Positions 40,849 to 51,236 of a DNA stretch of 64,000 nucleotides are shown here, one piece after another. A program made the translations under genes and the position numbers. The DNA is from Buchnera aphidicola (Brevicoryne brassicae) (GTDB taxonomy: Bacteria; Pseudomonadota; Gammaproteobacteria; Enterobacterales; Enterobacteriaceae). How positions within the stretch are numbered: the stretch's first letter is position 1; the number at the start of each line of letters is the position of its first letter. The notes under the pieces were generated by a model, which was not told the DNA's origin, ran no database searches, and worked only from the letters and a program-made list of their open reading frames with translations. The DNA is taken from NCBI RefSeq assembly GCF_005082825.1, contig NZ_CP034882.1, forward strand, positions 581,851 through 645,850, given 5' to 3'.

Positions 40849-40876
40849 AATAGGGACATATTAAATATGCCCTATT
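40849..40876 (+). terminator. Hairpin after coaD
   Basis: Imperfect stem AATAGGGACATA / TATGCCCTATT (one bulged base) with a five-base loop, 32 bases after coaD and in the convergent spacer with the orphan gene. Only weak U content follows. Probable shared 3' end signal. Confidence 0.5.
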
Positions 40877-40932
40877 ATTCAATGAATAATTATTTATTTT
40901 ATTTAAAAAAATATTAGTATTTTATTTATTTT

Positions 40933-42401
40933 TTATTTTATAAAATGTGAATATTTAATTATTGGTAAAGCATTTGGATAAATAATTATGGTTGCACGTA
41001 CTCCTAAAGATTTATATTTTTTAATATAATTTTGATTTTTTATGTTTAAATCAGACAAATTAGTTGCAACTAACTTAATTCCACCATCATTTAAATTGTC
41101 TATTTTATAAATGTTTTTTGAATTTTTTATCTGATATTGATCGATTTCTGGATGTTCGGAAATTAATTGAAGATAAGATCGATATAAAAACTTTTGATTT
41201 GCATATGTAGCAATTAATTTTTGAGAATTTATATCAGGTATTATCTTTTTAAAATCTTGTATCATTTTTTCTCGATTACTAGAAAAAATTAAATTTTTAT
41301 TTACAATAAAAAGAGATGAATTAAGATCATTCATAAATTTTTTATCCAGATCTTGAGAAAATTTTGAATTTTCATAATATTCTTGAAAACGCTTAATTGT
41401 ATTTGTGATATTTTTCAATGAATTTAACTGATCTGAAACTTTCCATGAACTATTATCAAAAGCAAAATCTTCATAATAAGACTGTTGAACACTTTTATTC
41501 ATTCTTTCTCTAAAATTATTATCAGTTTGTGAAATATTTTTCCTACCTTCCAAATCAAAATTTTCATCTAATCTCATAGAATTGTAAAAACTATCTTGAT
41601 TATTTTTTTTTGGTGTAATAGTAAGTAGATCTGGAAAAGAACTTTGATATTGAGGATGTTTTGGATTGTTATTTAATTTATTAACAATTTTTATTTTTCC
41701 TTGACGTCGAATTTTATCCATGATTGCTCTCATAAAAACTTTTGAAGATTCAATAGTTCTTTTAAGTTCTTCGACGTGTTCAGATAAAGGAATCATAGTT
41801 CCATTTCTTGAACTAGGTCCTAGATCTTTGTCTGAAAAAAATATTTTTTGGATTGTTTTTCCATTAAAAAGTTTTATTGTTTCTTTTTTTACAGTTTTAT
41901 AAGTTTCTATTACTGTATTTTTGATTTCATTTAAAATATCATGAGTTATTTTTATAAGATTAAAATTTAAAAACTTTTTATCAAAAAATTTTATTTTATT
42001 ATTGAAGAAATATGAAGGGGGGTTGTTAAGAATTTTTTTTTCATTGATACATTATTAATAAGTTCATTATTATTTAAATTTATAATATTTTTAGTATTAT
42101 TTTCTAAAGAAATAAAATTTTGTATATCATATTTTTCAAATATATTCTTTTCTGTTTGTTTTTTTAACATTTCTAATAAAAATAAAGATTTTTCACATAC
42201 ATTTTCTATATTTACAAGATATTTTTTATCTTTAAATACATTTAATTCTTTAGTATTATTTTTTATAGTAGAATAATTTTTGAATTTATTTATATCTCTT
42301 TCTTTTTCTAATGATTTTTTATTAGAATTTTGATAAATTTTGTTTGTTTTAATTAGAGATTTTTTTCTTATTATATCTATATTGAAAAAATTAGATGACA
42401 T
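40933..42401 (-). pseudogene. Unrecognised orphan gene, probably one ~489-residue protein split at an A9 tract
   Basis: I do not recognise a family. The upstream frame starts at ATG 42401 (AAGGA upstream) and ends at 41991; the downstream frame covers 41796-40933 but is open back to 42052. In their overlap lies an A9 run (plus-strand T9, 42033-42041); one more A joins them into a single frame. The product is Asn/Lys/Ser-rich and mostly helical, with no signal peptide or membrane segment; the C-terminal part has a hydrophobic strand-like LGVRATIIIYPNALPII. Buchnera genomes are known to hold a few orphan genes (some called yba); I cannot confirm which this is. Divergent from rsmJ. Confidence 0.6.
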
Positions 42402-42563
42402 AATATTTTTATCCTTTTTATAAATTTATATAAAAAAATTCATATCTTAAATTATTTTTATATATTTTTTACATATAAAATACGTAAAAAAATTATCAAT
42501 TTATATTTTAAATATATTTTTAAAAAAGTCAATTATTAATTGTTAAAAGAGAAAAGGTAGAAA

Positions 42564-43304
42564 ATGAAAATACATTTATTATTTAAATTCCACAATCAAA
42601 GATTGTATGATTTAATCAATTCATTTGATATAAAACATGATGAAAATTCCTCTATATCTTTAATAATAAATTCTAATTCATTAGAATTATATAACCGTCA
42701 GTATCCTAAACAAAAACCTATCAAAGTTGATTTTACTTCAAATAAAAATAATTATAGATGTTATTCTGTTAGAAAAAAAAATGAAATTTTATCTAAAGCT
42801 GTAGGAATAAAAAATTCTTATTATCCTTTTGTTTTAGATGCGACAGCAGGATTAGGAAATGATGCTTTTATACTTTCTTTTTTAGGTTGTAAAGTCGTTA
42901 TGATAGAACGTCATCCAATAATTGCTGCTTTATTAAAAGATGGATTGCAAAGAGCATATGAAGATAAAAAAATAGGAAATTGGTTAAAAAAACGATTACA
43001 TCTAATTTTTAATGATAGTTGTGATATGTTAAAAATACCTTTTTTAAAACCAGATGTTATTTATTTAGATCCCATGTATCCTATTCGAAAAAAAATGTCT
43101 TTACCAAAAAAAAACATGCAAATTTTTAGGAAATTAATAGGACAAGATTATGATTCTAAAAATTTATTGAAAATTTCTAGAAAATTAGCAAAAAAAAGAA
43201 TTGTTGTTAAACGTCCTTGTTATGCAAAACCTTTATCTAAAGATAAAATAAATTTTGTAATTATGGGTAAAAAACATCGTTTTGATATATATAGTCCTCT
43301 TTAA
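42564..43304 (+). CDS. rsmJ: 16S rRNA (guanine1516-N2)-methyltransferase
   Basis: Methylates G1516 of 16S rRNA. It has 246 residues (E. coli 250). The poorly conserved N-terminal part is followed by strong matches: AVGIKNSYYPFVLDATAGLG (SAM-binding), VIYLDPMYP (NPPY-like catalytic motif), RIVVKRP and KKHRFDIY. An AAGGT ribosome site precedes the ATG. Close to pitA, as in E. coli, with the genes between them lost. Confidence 0.92.
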   Translation: MKIHLLFKFHNQRLYDLINSFDIKHDENSSISLIINSNSLELYNRQYPKQKPIKVDFTSNKNNYRCYSVRKKNEILSKAVGIKNSYYPFVLDATAGLGNDAFILSFLGCKVVMIERHPIIAALLKDGLQRAYEDKKIGNWLKKRLHLIFNDSCDMLKIPFLKPDVIYLDPMYPIRKKMSLPKKNMQIFRKLIGQDYDSKNLLKISRKLAKKRIVVKRPCYAKPLSKDKINFVIMGKKHRFDIYSPL

Positions 43305-43376
43305 AAAAAACAGGAGTACATATATTTGATACATACCCCTAATTTAAAATACTATAAAAATTCTACGATTTAAAAT

Positions 43377-44852
43377 TTAAATTAAAAACAATGCTATCCA
43401 ATATAAAAAACCAGATAATAAAATTGAAATAGGTAAAGTTAACAACCATGCTAATGCAATATTTTTAATAGTCTTAATTTGAATACCATCACCATCAATT
43501 AACATTGTACCTGCTACAGAAGATGATAAAATATGTGTAGTCGAGACAGGTATTCCTGTATAACTTGCTATTCCAATTGAAAATGAAGCTGTTACTTGTG
43601 CTGACATAGCCTGTGCATATGTCATTTGTTTTTTTCCTATTTTTTCACCGATAGTAATTACTATACGTTTCCAACCTATCATTGTTCCTATTGATAAGGA
43701 CAATGCAACAACTAATATAATCCAAATTGGTGCATATTCAATTGTTTGAAGTATATTTTTTTTGCTTTTTATTAAAAAAGATCTATCTTGAGAATTCACA
43801 TCAAAAGTAGTTATTGTTTGATCAATTAAATCAGAAATACATAATAAAAAATGACGCAATTGTAATCTTTTTTCTACATCTAATCTGTGATAATTAGAAA
43901 TATTTTGTAATAAAATTTTAGTTTTTTTGATATTTTCGATAATGTTATAAACATGAGAATAATTAATTGATGTATCAATTACTTTTTTATTTTCATTTTT
44001 TTTAAATATATTTTTAGAATTTTCTAAATAATATTTTTCTAATTGATTAATAGTATTTTGTGTGCAAATAATTTCGTTTTTATTAGCATTTAAATTTATT
44101 AAAAAAGACGAAGGTACAATTCCTATAAGAACAAGCATTATTAAACCAATACCTTTTTGTCCATCATTTGCACCATGAGCATAACTTACTCCAATAGATG
44201 ATACAATTAATGCTAAACGTATTAAAAATGGTGGCTTTTTTTTTCCATCTATCTTTTCACGTTCTAGTGGTGTCATATGAATTCGATAGAAATTTTTATT
44301 AAAATTGTTTACATAATATCGTAATAAAAAAATTAAACCTCCTGCTATTATTAATCCTATAATTGGAGAAAACACAAGAGATAAAAAAATACTTTTCATT
44401 TTAGGAATATTAAGTGCATTTATTAAAGACGAGTCTGTTACTATTGCATTAGTTAATCCTATTCCAATAATCGCTCCAATAAGAGAATGTGAACTAGATG
44501 CAGGCAAACAAAAATACCATGTAGATAAATTCCACATTATAGCTGCTAATAAAATAGAAAAAACCATAGCAAGTGCATTTTTTGACGTACTATTTAATAG
44601 CAAATCATTTGGTAATAAATGTACAATTGCATAAGCAACAGTCAAACCTCCTAGCATCACACCTAAAAAATTAAATATACCAGACATTATAACTGCAACA
44701 TTAGAAGACATTGCTCGAGTATAAATTAAAGTTGACACTGCGTTTGCTGTATCGTGAAAACCATTAATAGCTTCATAAAATAGAACAAAAAATAAAGCTA
44801 AAAAAACAAATAAACTATGATTCAAATCAGAATAAGAAAATAAATATAGCAT
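43377..44852 (-). CDS. pitA: Low-affinity inorganic phosphate transporter
   Basis: Inner-membrane PHO4-family symporter for metal-phosphate. It has 491 residues (E. coli 499). The two inverted PHO4 repeats are visible: GFHDTANAVSTLIYT near the N-terminus and SYAHGANDGQKG in the middle, joined by a charged cytoplasmic loop, with about ten membrane helices. No Pst system is visible here, so this may be the main phosphate route (inference). Confidence 0.95.
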   Translation of the reverse strand: MLYLFSYSDLNHSLFVFLALFFVLFYEAINGFHDTANAVSTLIYTRAMSSNVAVIMSGIFNFLGVMLGGLTVAYAIVHLLPNDLLLNSTSKNALAMVFSILLAAIMWNLSTWYFCLPASSSHSLIGAIIGIGLTNAIVTDSSLINALNIPKMKSIFLSLVFSPIIGLIIAGGLIFLLRYYVNNFNKNFYRIHMTPLEREKIDGKKKPPFLIRLALIVSSIGVSYAHGANDGQKGIGLIMLVLIGIVPSSFLINLNANKNEIICTQNTINQLEKYYLENSKNIFKKNENKKVIDTSINYSHVYNIIENIKKTKILLQNISNYHRLDVEKRLQLRHFLLCISDLIDQTITTFDVNSQDRSFLIKSKKNILQTIEYAPIWIILVVALSLSIGTMIGWKRIVITIGEKIGKKQMTYAQAMSAQVTASFSIGIASYTGIPVSTTHILSSSVAGTMLIDGDGIQIKTIKNIALAWLLTLPISILLSGFLYWIALFLI

Positions 44853-44982
44853 AATCTTTAAGCCATTTTGATGAATTGAACTAAGTTTATTATCTGTGAG
44901 AAACTATGTTTAAGGAAAGTAAAATATGAATTTTATTTATAAAAATATTATTTTTAATGTTTTTATAAAAATATGATTTTTT

Positions 44983-46206
44983 TCATAAATTTTTATTTTT
45001 TTTTAGTTTAAAAGATAAAAAAATTGCTAACAATAACATTGTTATTATAAACATTAAAATTCCATACCATTTAAAATGGAACCAAAAAAAACCACCAAAC
45101 GTACCGAATACACTTGAACCTAAATAGTAAAAAAATAAATATAAAGAAGTAGCTTGAACTTTTGCAGTCTTTGTATAAGAACTAATCCAACTGCTAGCAA
45201 TTGAATGTGATGCAAAAAAACCACTAGAGAAAATTATTAAACCTAAAATTATTATAAATAAGTTATCACATTGTGTAATAAATACGCCTGTTACCATTAA
45301 ACATAAAGACACTATAAGAATATTATTTCGACAATATTTTTTAATTAAAATACCAGCTTTAGGAGAACTATATACTCCAGTTAAATAAATAGTTGACAAC
45401 AATCCTATGCTAGATTGATAAAGCAAAAATGGTTCTAAAATTAAACGATAACCAATATAATTAAAGATAGTAACAAAACTACCCATGAGTATAAAACCTA
45501 TTAAAAAAAGAATAAATAATTCTGGTTTTTTTAATTGCAAATAAAAACGGTTTAAAAAACTATAAAAATTAATAGAAATAGAACAAAAATTTTTAGATTG
45601 AGGTAAAAAATATAAAAAAAAACAAGAAGATATTAAAGAAAAAAATCCAATAATAACCAATGAAATATTCCATGAAAATTTTTCAGCTAAAATACTGCTT
45701 AAAAGTCTTCCTGAACATCCACCTATAGTATTTCCGCTAATGTATAGTCCCATGCAAAAAGATAAAGAACTAGGGTGTATTTCTTCACTAATATATGTCA
45801 TTGCTACTGCCACAACACCGCTTAAAGCTAAACCTGTTAAAGCACGAAATAAAATAATAGTCGTCCAACTAGTCATCATTGAACATATTATTGTTAATAT
45901 TGCTGCTATAAATAAAGAAGCAGACATAATTAATTTTCTACCGACTACATCCGATAAAGGTCCAGTAAATAGCATTCCTAAAGCCATCATTCCAGTTGCT
46001 GCAGATAAAGATAAGCTACTTTCTGCAGGAGTTAAATAAAATTGTTTAGAAAATACTGGTAAAATAGATTGTACACAGTATAAAATCGAAAAAGTAGAAA
46101 AACCACCTGAAAAAAGAGCTAAAATAACTTGATTAAATTTTTTTGTATTTTTTTTTATGTATTGTTTTTTTTTTGAAAATTCTTGTTTTTCTTTTAATAA
46201 AATCAA
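44983..46206 (-). CDS. ynfM: MFS transporter of the YnfM type
   Basis: Twelve-helix major facilitator of 407 residues. Long identities with E. coli YnfM: LFSGGFSTF, LFTGPLSDVVGRK (MFS signature), TYISEEIHPS, MGLYISGNTIGG and GSFVTIFNYIGYRL. The frame starts with TTG 46206, supported by an AAGGAG site 7 bases upstream. Its substrate is unknown; in a symbiont with few transporters it is a candidate exporter of nutrients to the host, which is inference. Upstream of pitA on the same strand. Confidence 0.9.
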   Translation of the reverse strand: MILLKEKQEFSKKKQYIKKNTKKFNQVILALFSGGFSTFSILYCVQSILPVFSKQFYLTPAESSLSLSAATGMMALGMLFTGPLSDVVGRKLIMSASLFIAAILTIICSMMTSWTTIILFRALTGLALSGVVAVAMTYISEEIHPSSLSFCMGLYISGNTIGGCSGRLLSSILAEKFSWNISLVIIGFFSLISSCFFLYFLPQSKNFCSISINFYSFLNRFYLQLKKPELFILFLIGFILMGSFVTIFNYIGYRLILEPFLLYQSSIGLLSTIYLTGVYSSPKAGILIKKYCRNNILIVSLCLMVTGVFITQCDNLFIIILGLIIFSSGFFASHSIASSWISSYTKTAKVQATSLYLFFYYLGSSVFGTFGGFFWFHFKWYGILMFIITMLLLAIFLSFKLKKNKNL

Positions 46207-46236
46207 AATATAACTCCTTTTTTAGCTAAAATAATT

Positions 46237-47091
46237 TTATAAATATATATAGCCATCGTAAACATGTTTTGCAGGTCCTGTCATATAAAGAGAATGTCCA
46301 AGACCTTTCCAGGTTATAATTAATTTTCCACCTAATAAATCTACTTCAACAGTATCAGAAAGTAAGTTTTGTACAATACCTACAGCTACTGCAGCACAAG
46401 CACCACTACCACAAGAATATGTTTCACCTACATCACGTTCATATACTCTTAATTTGATATTTTTTTTATTGATGATTTCCATAAATCCTACATTAATTCC
46501 TTTTGGAAATATAACATTTCTTTCTATATATTTACCAAGTGTATTTACAGGAGCATGTTTAATAGTTTGAACTTTAATAATACAATGAGGATTACCAATA
46601 GATACAATACTGCATATTAAACTTTCTTTAAAAAGTTTTATTGAAAAATTGTCATATGAAATATTTTTTAATAAAGTAAAATTTTGAAGTGTAAAATCAG
46701 GTTTATTCATATTAACTTTAATCATATTATTAGATATTAATTCAATAATTAAGCTTCTTTTTTTCGTACTAACAAAAATCTTTTTTTTACTAGTTAGATT
46801 TTTTAATAATAAAAAAAGACCAAAACATCGTGCACCATTACCACATTGTTCAACTTCATTTCCATTTGAATTAAAAATTCGATAATTAAAATCAAATAGA
46901 GGATTATTTGATTTTTCTACAAGTAATAATTGATCAAAACCAATTCCAGTATATCGATCAGATAGTTTCTTTATTATTGATGATGATAAGAGAAAATCTT
47001 GATTGATGCAATTAACAACCATAAAATCATTTCCTAAACCATGCATTTTAGAAAAGTAAATTTTTTTTTTATTTTTAAAATATGAAATCAT
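46237..47091 (-). CDS. dapF: Diaminopimelate epimerase
   Basis: Converts LL- to meso-diaminopimelate for lysine and peptidoglycan. It has 284 residues (E. coli 274), the extra length being an N-terminal [12 protein letters not shown] before [10 protein letters not shown]; an AGGA site supports this start. Catalytic cysteines are Cys83 (CGNGARC) and Cys227 (CGSGAC). The extension contains an in-frame A10 run, showing that such runs are not always out of frame. Linked to cyaY and hemCD as in E. coli. Confidence 0.97.
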   Translation of the reverse strand: MISYFKNKKKIYFSKMHGLGNDFMVVNCINQDFLLSSSIIKKLSDRYTGIGFDQLLLVEKSNNPLFDFNYRIFNSNGNEVEQCGNGARCFGLFLLLKNLTSKKKIFVSTKKRSLIIELISNNMIKVNMNKPDFTLQNFTLLKNISYDNFSIKLFKESLICSIVSIGNPHCIIKVQTIKHAPVNTLGKYIERNVIFPKGINVGFMEIINKKNIKLRVYERDVGETYSCGSGACAAVAVGIVQNLLSDTVEVDLLGGKLIITWKGLGHSLYMTGPAKHVYDGYIYL

Positions 47092-47274
47092 TTTATGTCC
47101 TATTTAATTATTTAATATTTTTTTAAAAAATATATTTATTTATGAAATTTAATTCATCAAAAATTAAGTAATATTAAAATTATACTAAAAATAAGATTAT
47201 ATAAAATACATTAATCTAATTATTTTTATCTTTTAAATTTGTTATAATATAGATAAAATTTAAGGAAATAAAAA

Positions 47275-47619
47275 ATGAAAATACCAGATATAAGTAAAAA
47301 AGATAATTTTTATATTTTAGTAAATAATTTATTTTTGCAAATAGAAGATACTTTAAACCTGTATGATAATGAAATTGATATAGATTATCAGATTCAGGAT
47401 TATGTAATGACTATTACTTTTCAAAATAAAAGTTTAATAATTATTAACAAACAAGAATCATTGCAACAAATTTGGTTAGCTACAACAATAAATGGATATC
47501 ATTTTAATTACAAAAAAAATAAATGGATTTGTAATCGTAGTAATAAAAATTTTTGGGAGATATTTGAAAATGCATTTTTTGTTCAATCAAATAAAAAAAT
47601 TATTTTTAATAAAAAATAA
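47275..47619 (+). CDS. cyaY: Iron-sulfur cluster assembly regulator CyaY (frataxin)
   Basis: Frataxin-like protein that binds IscS and iron and tunes cluster assembly. It has 114 residues (E. coli 106). The acidic first helix is partly kept ([21 protein letters not shown]), and the core [14 protein letters not shown] plus a C-terminal helix follow. An AAGGA site precedes the ATG. Divergent from dapF, the E. coli neighbour. Confidence 0.9.
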   Translation: MKIPDISKKDNFYILVNNLFLQIEDTLNLYDNEIDIDYQIQDYVMTITFQNKSLIIINKQESLQQIWLATTINGYHFNYKKNKWICNRSNKNFWEIFENAFFVQSNKKIIFNKK

Positions 47620-47725
47620 TTTCATTTTTATATATAAAAAAAACATAATAAAGTTTTTTTTATATTTAAAATTTAAAAATTAAAAATTTTAAGTAGAAAA
47701 TTATAAAAAACGCATCTATATTAAC

Positions 47726-48682
47726 ATGAATTTTGATATGCAAAATAAAACATTAAGAATTGCTACTAGAAAAAGCCCCCTAGCCTTACAGCAAACTAAA
47801 TATGTTCAAAAAAAAATACTATCTTTATATCCAGATTTAAATATAAAATTAGTACCTATTGTTACTCATGGAGATAATATTTTAAATAAATCTCTTTCAA
47901 AAATTGGAGGAAAAGGATTATTTATAAAAGAATTAGAAATTGCACTTCTTGAAAACAAAGCTGATATTGCAATTCATTCTATGAAAGACCTTCCAGTAAA
48001 TATTACAAAAGAACTATGTTTAGTTAGTATATGCAAAAGAGGAAATCCTTTAGATACATTAGTGTCTAATAATTATAAATCAATTAATCAATTACCTAAA
48101 GGAGCAATAGTTGGTACATCAAGTTTAAGAAGACAATGTCAATTAATCACTCATAGACCTGATTTAATTATCTCTCCTTTAAGAGGGAATGTAGAAACAA
48201 GAATAGCAAAGTTAGATCAAGGGAAATACGATGCAATTATTCTCGCTACTGAAGGATTAAATAGATTAAGTTTACAACATCGAATTACTCAAATTATACC
48301 TGCTGAATTATCTCTTCCTTCATGTGGACAAGGTGCAATTGGAATTCAATCAAGAATACATGATAAAAAAGTAATATTTTTTTTATCTCGTCTTAATCAT
48401 ATAAATACTTTTATTGAAATAAATGCAGAAAGAGCATTTTGTAGAAAATTAAATGCAGGATGTCAAATTCCTATAGGCAGTTATGCTATTATAAAAGAAA
48501 ATAAAATTTGGTTAAGAGGAGTAATAGGTTCACCTAATGGTAAAACTATATTAAAAGGAGAAAGAATAGGTTGGTATAATACAGGAGAAAAAATGGGGTA
48601 TGAACTTGCTGAAGAATTATTAAACAATGGAGCTAAAAATATTCTTAATAATCTACATTTGAAACAATCGTATTATATATAA
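47726..48682 (+). CDS. hemC: Porphobilinogen deaminase
   Basis: Polymerises four porphobilinogens to hydroxymethylbilane. It has 318 residues (E. coli 313); Met5 (47738) is an alternative start. [32 protein letters not shown] and the dipyrromethane-cofactor Cys246 (GCQIPIGSY) are intact. With HemD it makes uroporphyrinogen III; in a sulfate-reducing symbiont the likely product is siroheme (inference). Confidence 0.97.
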   Translation: MNFDMQNKTLRIATRKSPLALQQTKYVQKKILSLYPDLNIKLVPIVTHGDNILNKSLSKIGGKGLFIKELEIALLENKADIAIHSMKDLPVNITKELCLVSICKRGNPLDTLVSNNYKSINQLPKGAIVGTSSLRRQCQLITHRPDLIISPLRGNVETRIAKLDQGKYDAIILATEGLNRLSLQHRITQIIPAELSLPSCGQGAIGIQSRIHDKKVIFFLSRLNHINTFIEINAERAFCRKLNAGCQIPIGSYAIIKENKIWLRGVIGSPNGKTILKGERIGWYNTGEKMGYELAEELLNNGAKNILNNLHLKQSYYI

Positions 48683-48690
48683 AAATACTT

Positions 48691-49448
48691 ATGAAAATAC
48701 TAGTAATGCGACCTTCTCCTGAAGGAGAAGATTTGGTAAATAATTTAAAAAAAATAGGCATACATGCTTGGCATTTTTCTTTTTTTGATTTTTATTCTAG
48801 TACTAGTTTAATAAACTTATCAAATAAAGTTAATGATTTATATGAATCAAATATAATTATTATTTTTTCTAAAAAATCTATTTATTATACAAATTTATAT
48901 TTAAAAAATCATAATTTACAATGGCCTTTTGATGCAGAATATTATACTGTAGGTCAAAGTACGGCTCTTTCTCTTTACAAACATGTAAAAAAAAAATTAT
49001 TTTTCCCAAAAAACAAGAAGATAGTGAAAATTTATTAATTCTATTACATAAATATTTGTTAAAAAAGCACAAAATAGTTTTATTACAAGGCGAAAATGGA
49101 CGTAAATTGGTAGAAAAAAACTTAAAAAAAAAAGGTTTTAATGTTTCTACTATAGAATGTTATAAGCGAATTTTAAAAAATTTAAATATCGAAAAAGAAG
49201 AAAAATTATGGTGTTTATATAAAATAAATACTTTAGTAGTAACCAGTAGCGAAATTTTATATCACATAAAAAACATCATTTGTAGTATTAATGAAAATAA
49301 TTGGCTATTAACATGTAAAATTTTTGTAATTAGTAGAAGATTGTTTAAAATAGCGAAAATTTTAGGATGGAAAGATATAGTAATTTCAAATTGTGCTAGT
49401 AATGAATGTTTGATAAAGGTAATTAAAAAAGAAAAATTTGGTAATTAG
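48691..49448 (+). pseudogene. hemD: Uroporphyrinogen-III synthase, frame interrupted near an A10 tract
   Basis: Closes and isomerises hydroxymethylbilane. The first frame (48691-49038) begins KILVMRPSPEGEDL, the expected start, and stops shortly after an A10 run (48987-48996). The second frame reads on from there through VLLQGENGRK to 49448. One added A restores a 252-residue protein (E. coli 246) with no other defect. Eight bases after hemC, so the pair is one operon. HemD is divergent even among intact enzymes, so the identification leans on context. Confidence 0.85.
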
Positions 49449-49454
49449 TTTTTT

Positions 49455-49528
49455 TCGGCGAAAGAGGATTTGAACCTCTGACCTACTGGTCCCAAACCAG
49501 TTGCGCTACCAAGCTGCGCTATTCGCCG
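49455..49528 (-). tRNA. pro tRNA: tRNA-Pro (TGG)
   Basis: Reverse strand gives a 74-base cloverleaf matching E. coli proM: CGGCGAATAGCGCAGCTTGG, anticodon loop TTTGGGA with TGG. CCA is not encoded. Part of the argX-hisR-leuT-proM cluster of E. coli, here without leuT. It ends only 6 bases past hemD on the other strand. Confidence 0.96.
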
Positions 49529-49560
49529 TTTTTAAAATGTATAATTTTTATATTTTTTTG

Positions 49561-49634
49561 GGTGGCTAATGGGATTTGAACCCATGACCTCTGGAATCAC
49601 AATCCAGAGCTCTACCGACTGAGCTATAGCCACC
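49561..49634 (-). tRNA. his tRNA: tRNA-His (GTG)
   Basis: A 74-base cloverleaf on the reverse strand including the encoded G at position -1 that pairs with discriminator C73, the hallmark of tRNA-His. Anticodon loop TTGTGAT. CCA is not encoded. Second member of the Arg-His-Pro cluster. Confidence 0.96.
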
Positions 49635-49671
49635 AATAATAAAAAAATTTTTATATTTATTTTTATAAAAG

Positions 49672-49745
49672 TGCGCTCGACAGGATTTGAACCTGACACC
49701 TCTACCTTCGGAGGGTAGCGCTCTATCCAAATGAGCTACGAGCGC
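49672..49745 (-). tRNA. arg tRNA: tRNA-Arg (CCG)
   Basis: A 74-base cloverleaf on the reverse strand: GCGCTCGTAGCTCATTTGG, anticodon loop CTCCGAA with CCG, T arm GGTTCAAAT. CCA is not encoded. First in the cluster by transcription order, corresponding to argX of E. coli. Confidence 0.95.
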
Positions 49746-49836
49746 ATTCGAATAAAGATAAATTAGATTTTATGATTAATTATCTTTAATGTCCAGCTTT
49801 TTTTTATAAAATCTAAATAACAAAACATTAAAGTAT

Positions 49837-51096
49837 TTATGAACGTTTCATCATATCAAAAAATTCATCATTAGTTTTAGTCATAGAGAGTTTATTAAGC
49901 AAAAATTCCATTGCATCTATTTCACTCATAGGATGAATAATTTTTCTTAAAATCCACATTTTTTGCAATTCGTCAGGTAAAGTTAATAATTCTTCTTTTC
50001 GAGTGCCAGAACGATTATAATCAATAGCTGGAAAAACACGTTTTTCGGCAATTTTTCTAGATAGTGGTAATTCCATATTTCCAGTTCCTTTGAATTCTTC
50101 ATAGATAACTTCATCCATTTTTGAACCTGTATCGACTAATGCTGTTGCAATAATTGTCAAACTTCCTCCTTCTTCTACATTACGTGCGGCACCAAAAAAA
50201 CGTTTAGGTCTATGTAATGCGTTAGCATCAACACCTCCTGTTAAGACTTTTCCTGATGCAGGTACTACTGTATTATAAGCTCGAGCTAATCGAGTAATTG
50301 AATCTAATAAAATAATGACATCTTTTTTATGTTCTACTAATCTTTTTGCTTTTTCAATAACCATTTCAGCAACTTGAACATGTCTTGATGCAGGTTCATC
50401 AAAAGTGGAGGCAACTACTTCTCCTTTAACTAATCTTTGCATTTCAGTAACTTCTTCTGGTCTCTCGTCAATTAACAAAACCATTAAAACACAGTCTGGA
50501 TGATTATAAGCAATGCTTTGAGCTATATTTTGAAGTAATATTGTTTTTCCAGCTTTTGGAGGTGCTACAATTAGTCCTCTTTGGCCTCTGCCAATAGGAG
50601 ATGCTAAATCTAATACTCTTGCTGTTAAATCTTCAGTTGAACCATTCCCGCGTTCCATTCTTAATCGAGAATTAGCGTGTAATGGAGTTAAGTTTTCAAA
50701 TAAAATTTTACTTCTTGCGTTTTCAGGTTTATCATAATTTACTTCATTAACTTTAAGTAAAGCAAAATATCTTTCCCCTTCTTTTGGTGGTCTTATCTTC
50801 CCAGAAATAGTATCACCTGTACGTAAATTAAATCTACGTATTTGACTCGGTGAAACATATATATCGTCAGGGCCAGCTAAATAAGAACTATCAGCAGAAC
50901 GTAGGAAACCAAATCCATCTTGTAGTATTTCTAAAACACCGTCTCCAAATATATCTTCTCCACTTTTTGCATGTTGTTTAAGGATGGCAAAAATAATATC
51001 TTGTTTACGCATACGCGCTAAATTTTCCAACCCCATTTTTTCACCAAGAGTAATTAATTCAGAAACTGGCATATTTTTAAGTGCGGTAAGGTTCAT
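49837..51096 (-). CDS. rho: Transcription termination factor Rho
   Basis: Hexameric RNA-DNA helicase that ends transcription. The 419 residues equal the E. coli length. RNA-binding N-terminal domain ([22 protein letters not shown]), P-loop APPKAGKT, Q-loop and R-loop regions ([22 protein letters not shown]) all look intact. Retention is interesting because several 3' hairpins in this window lack U-tracts. Confidence 0.98.
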   Translation of the reverse strand: MNLTALKNMPVSELITLGEKMGLENLARMRKQDIIFAILKQHAKSGEDIFGDGVLEILQDGFGFLRSADSSYLAGPDDIYVSPSQIRRFNLRTGDTISGKIRPPKEGERYFALLKVNEVNYDKPENARSKILFENLTPLHANSRLRMERGNGSTEDLTARVLDLASPIGRGQRGLIVAPPKAGKTILLQNIAQSIAYNHPDCVLMVLLIDERPEEVTEMQRLVKGEVVASTFDEPASRHVQVAEMVIEKAKRLVEHKKDVIILLDSITRLARAYNTVVPASGKVLTGGVDANALHRPKRFFGAARNVEEGGSLTIIATALVDTGSKMDEVIYEEFKGTGNMELPLSRKIAEKRVFPAIDYNRSGTRKEELLTLPDELQKMWILRKIIHPMSEIDAMEFLLNKLSMTKTNDEFFDMMKRS

Positions 51097-51236
51097 AATG
51101 GTGGGTTCTTAGTAAAATCGGGGTAAATCTTAAAATAAAAATTATTACATAATTTTGAAATTTATTCGTTTTTTATAATAAATTCTAAATAAAATTAAGT
51201 TTTTTTGATGTTTTTAACTAATTGTTTTTGATATTT

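Noticed and set aside
41991-42401. Separate small gene upstream of the orphan gene
   Set aside because: The downstream frame is open through the overlap and the two frames meet at an A9 tract, so one interrupted gene explains both.
44936-44976. A/T inverted repeat between pitA and ynfM
   Set aside because: Arms are only A and T in a region of almost pure A/T, so chance pairing is expected.
49056-49448. Independent small hypothetical gene after hemC
   Set aside because: It continues the HemD reading frame after a poly(A) break; length and order fit a single hemD.
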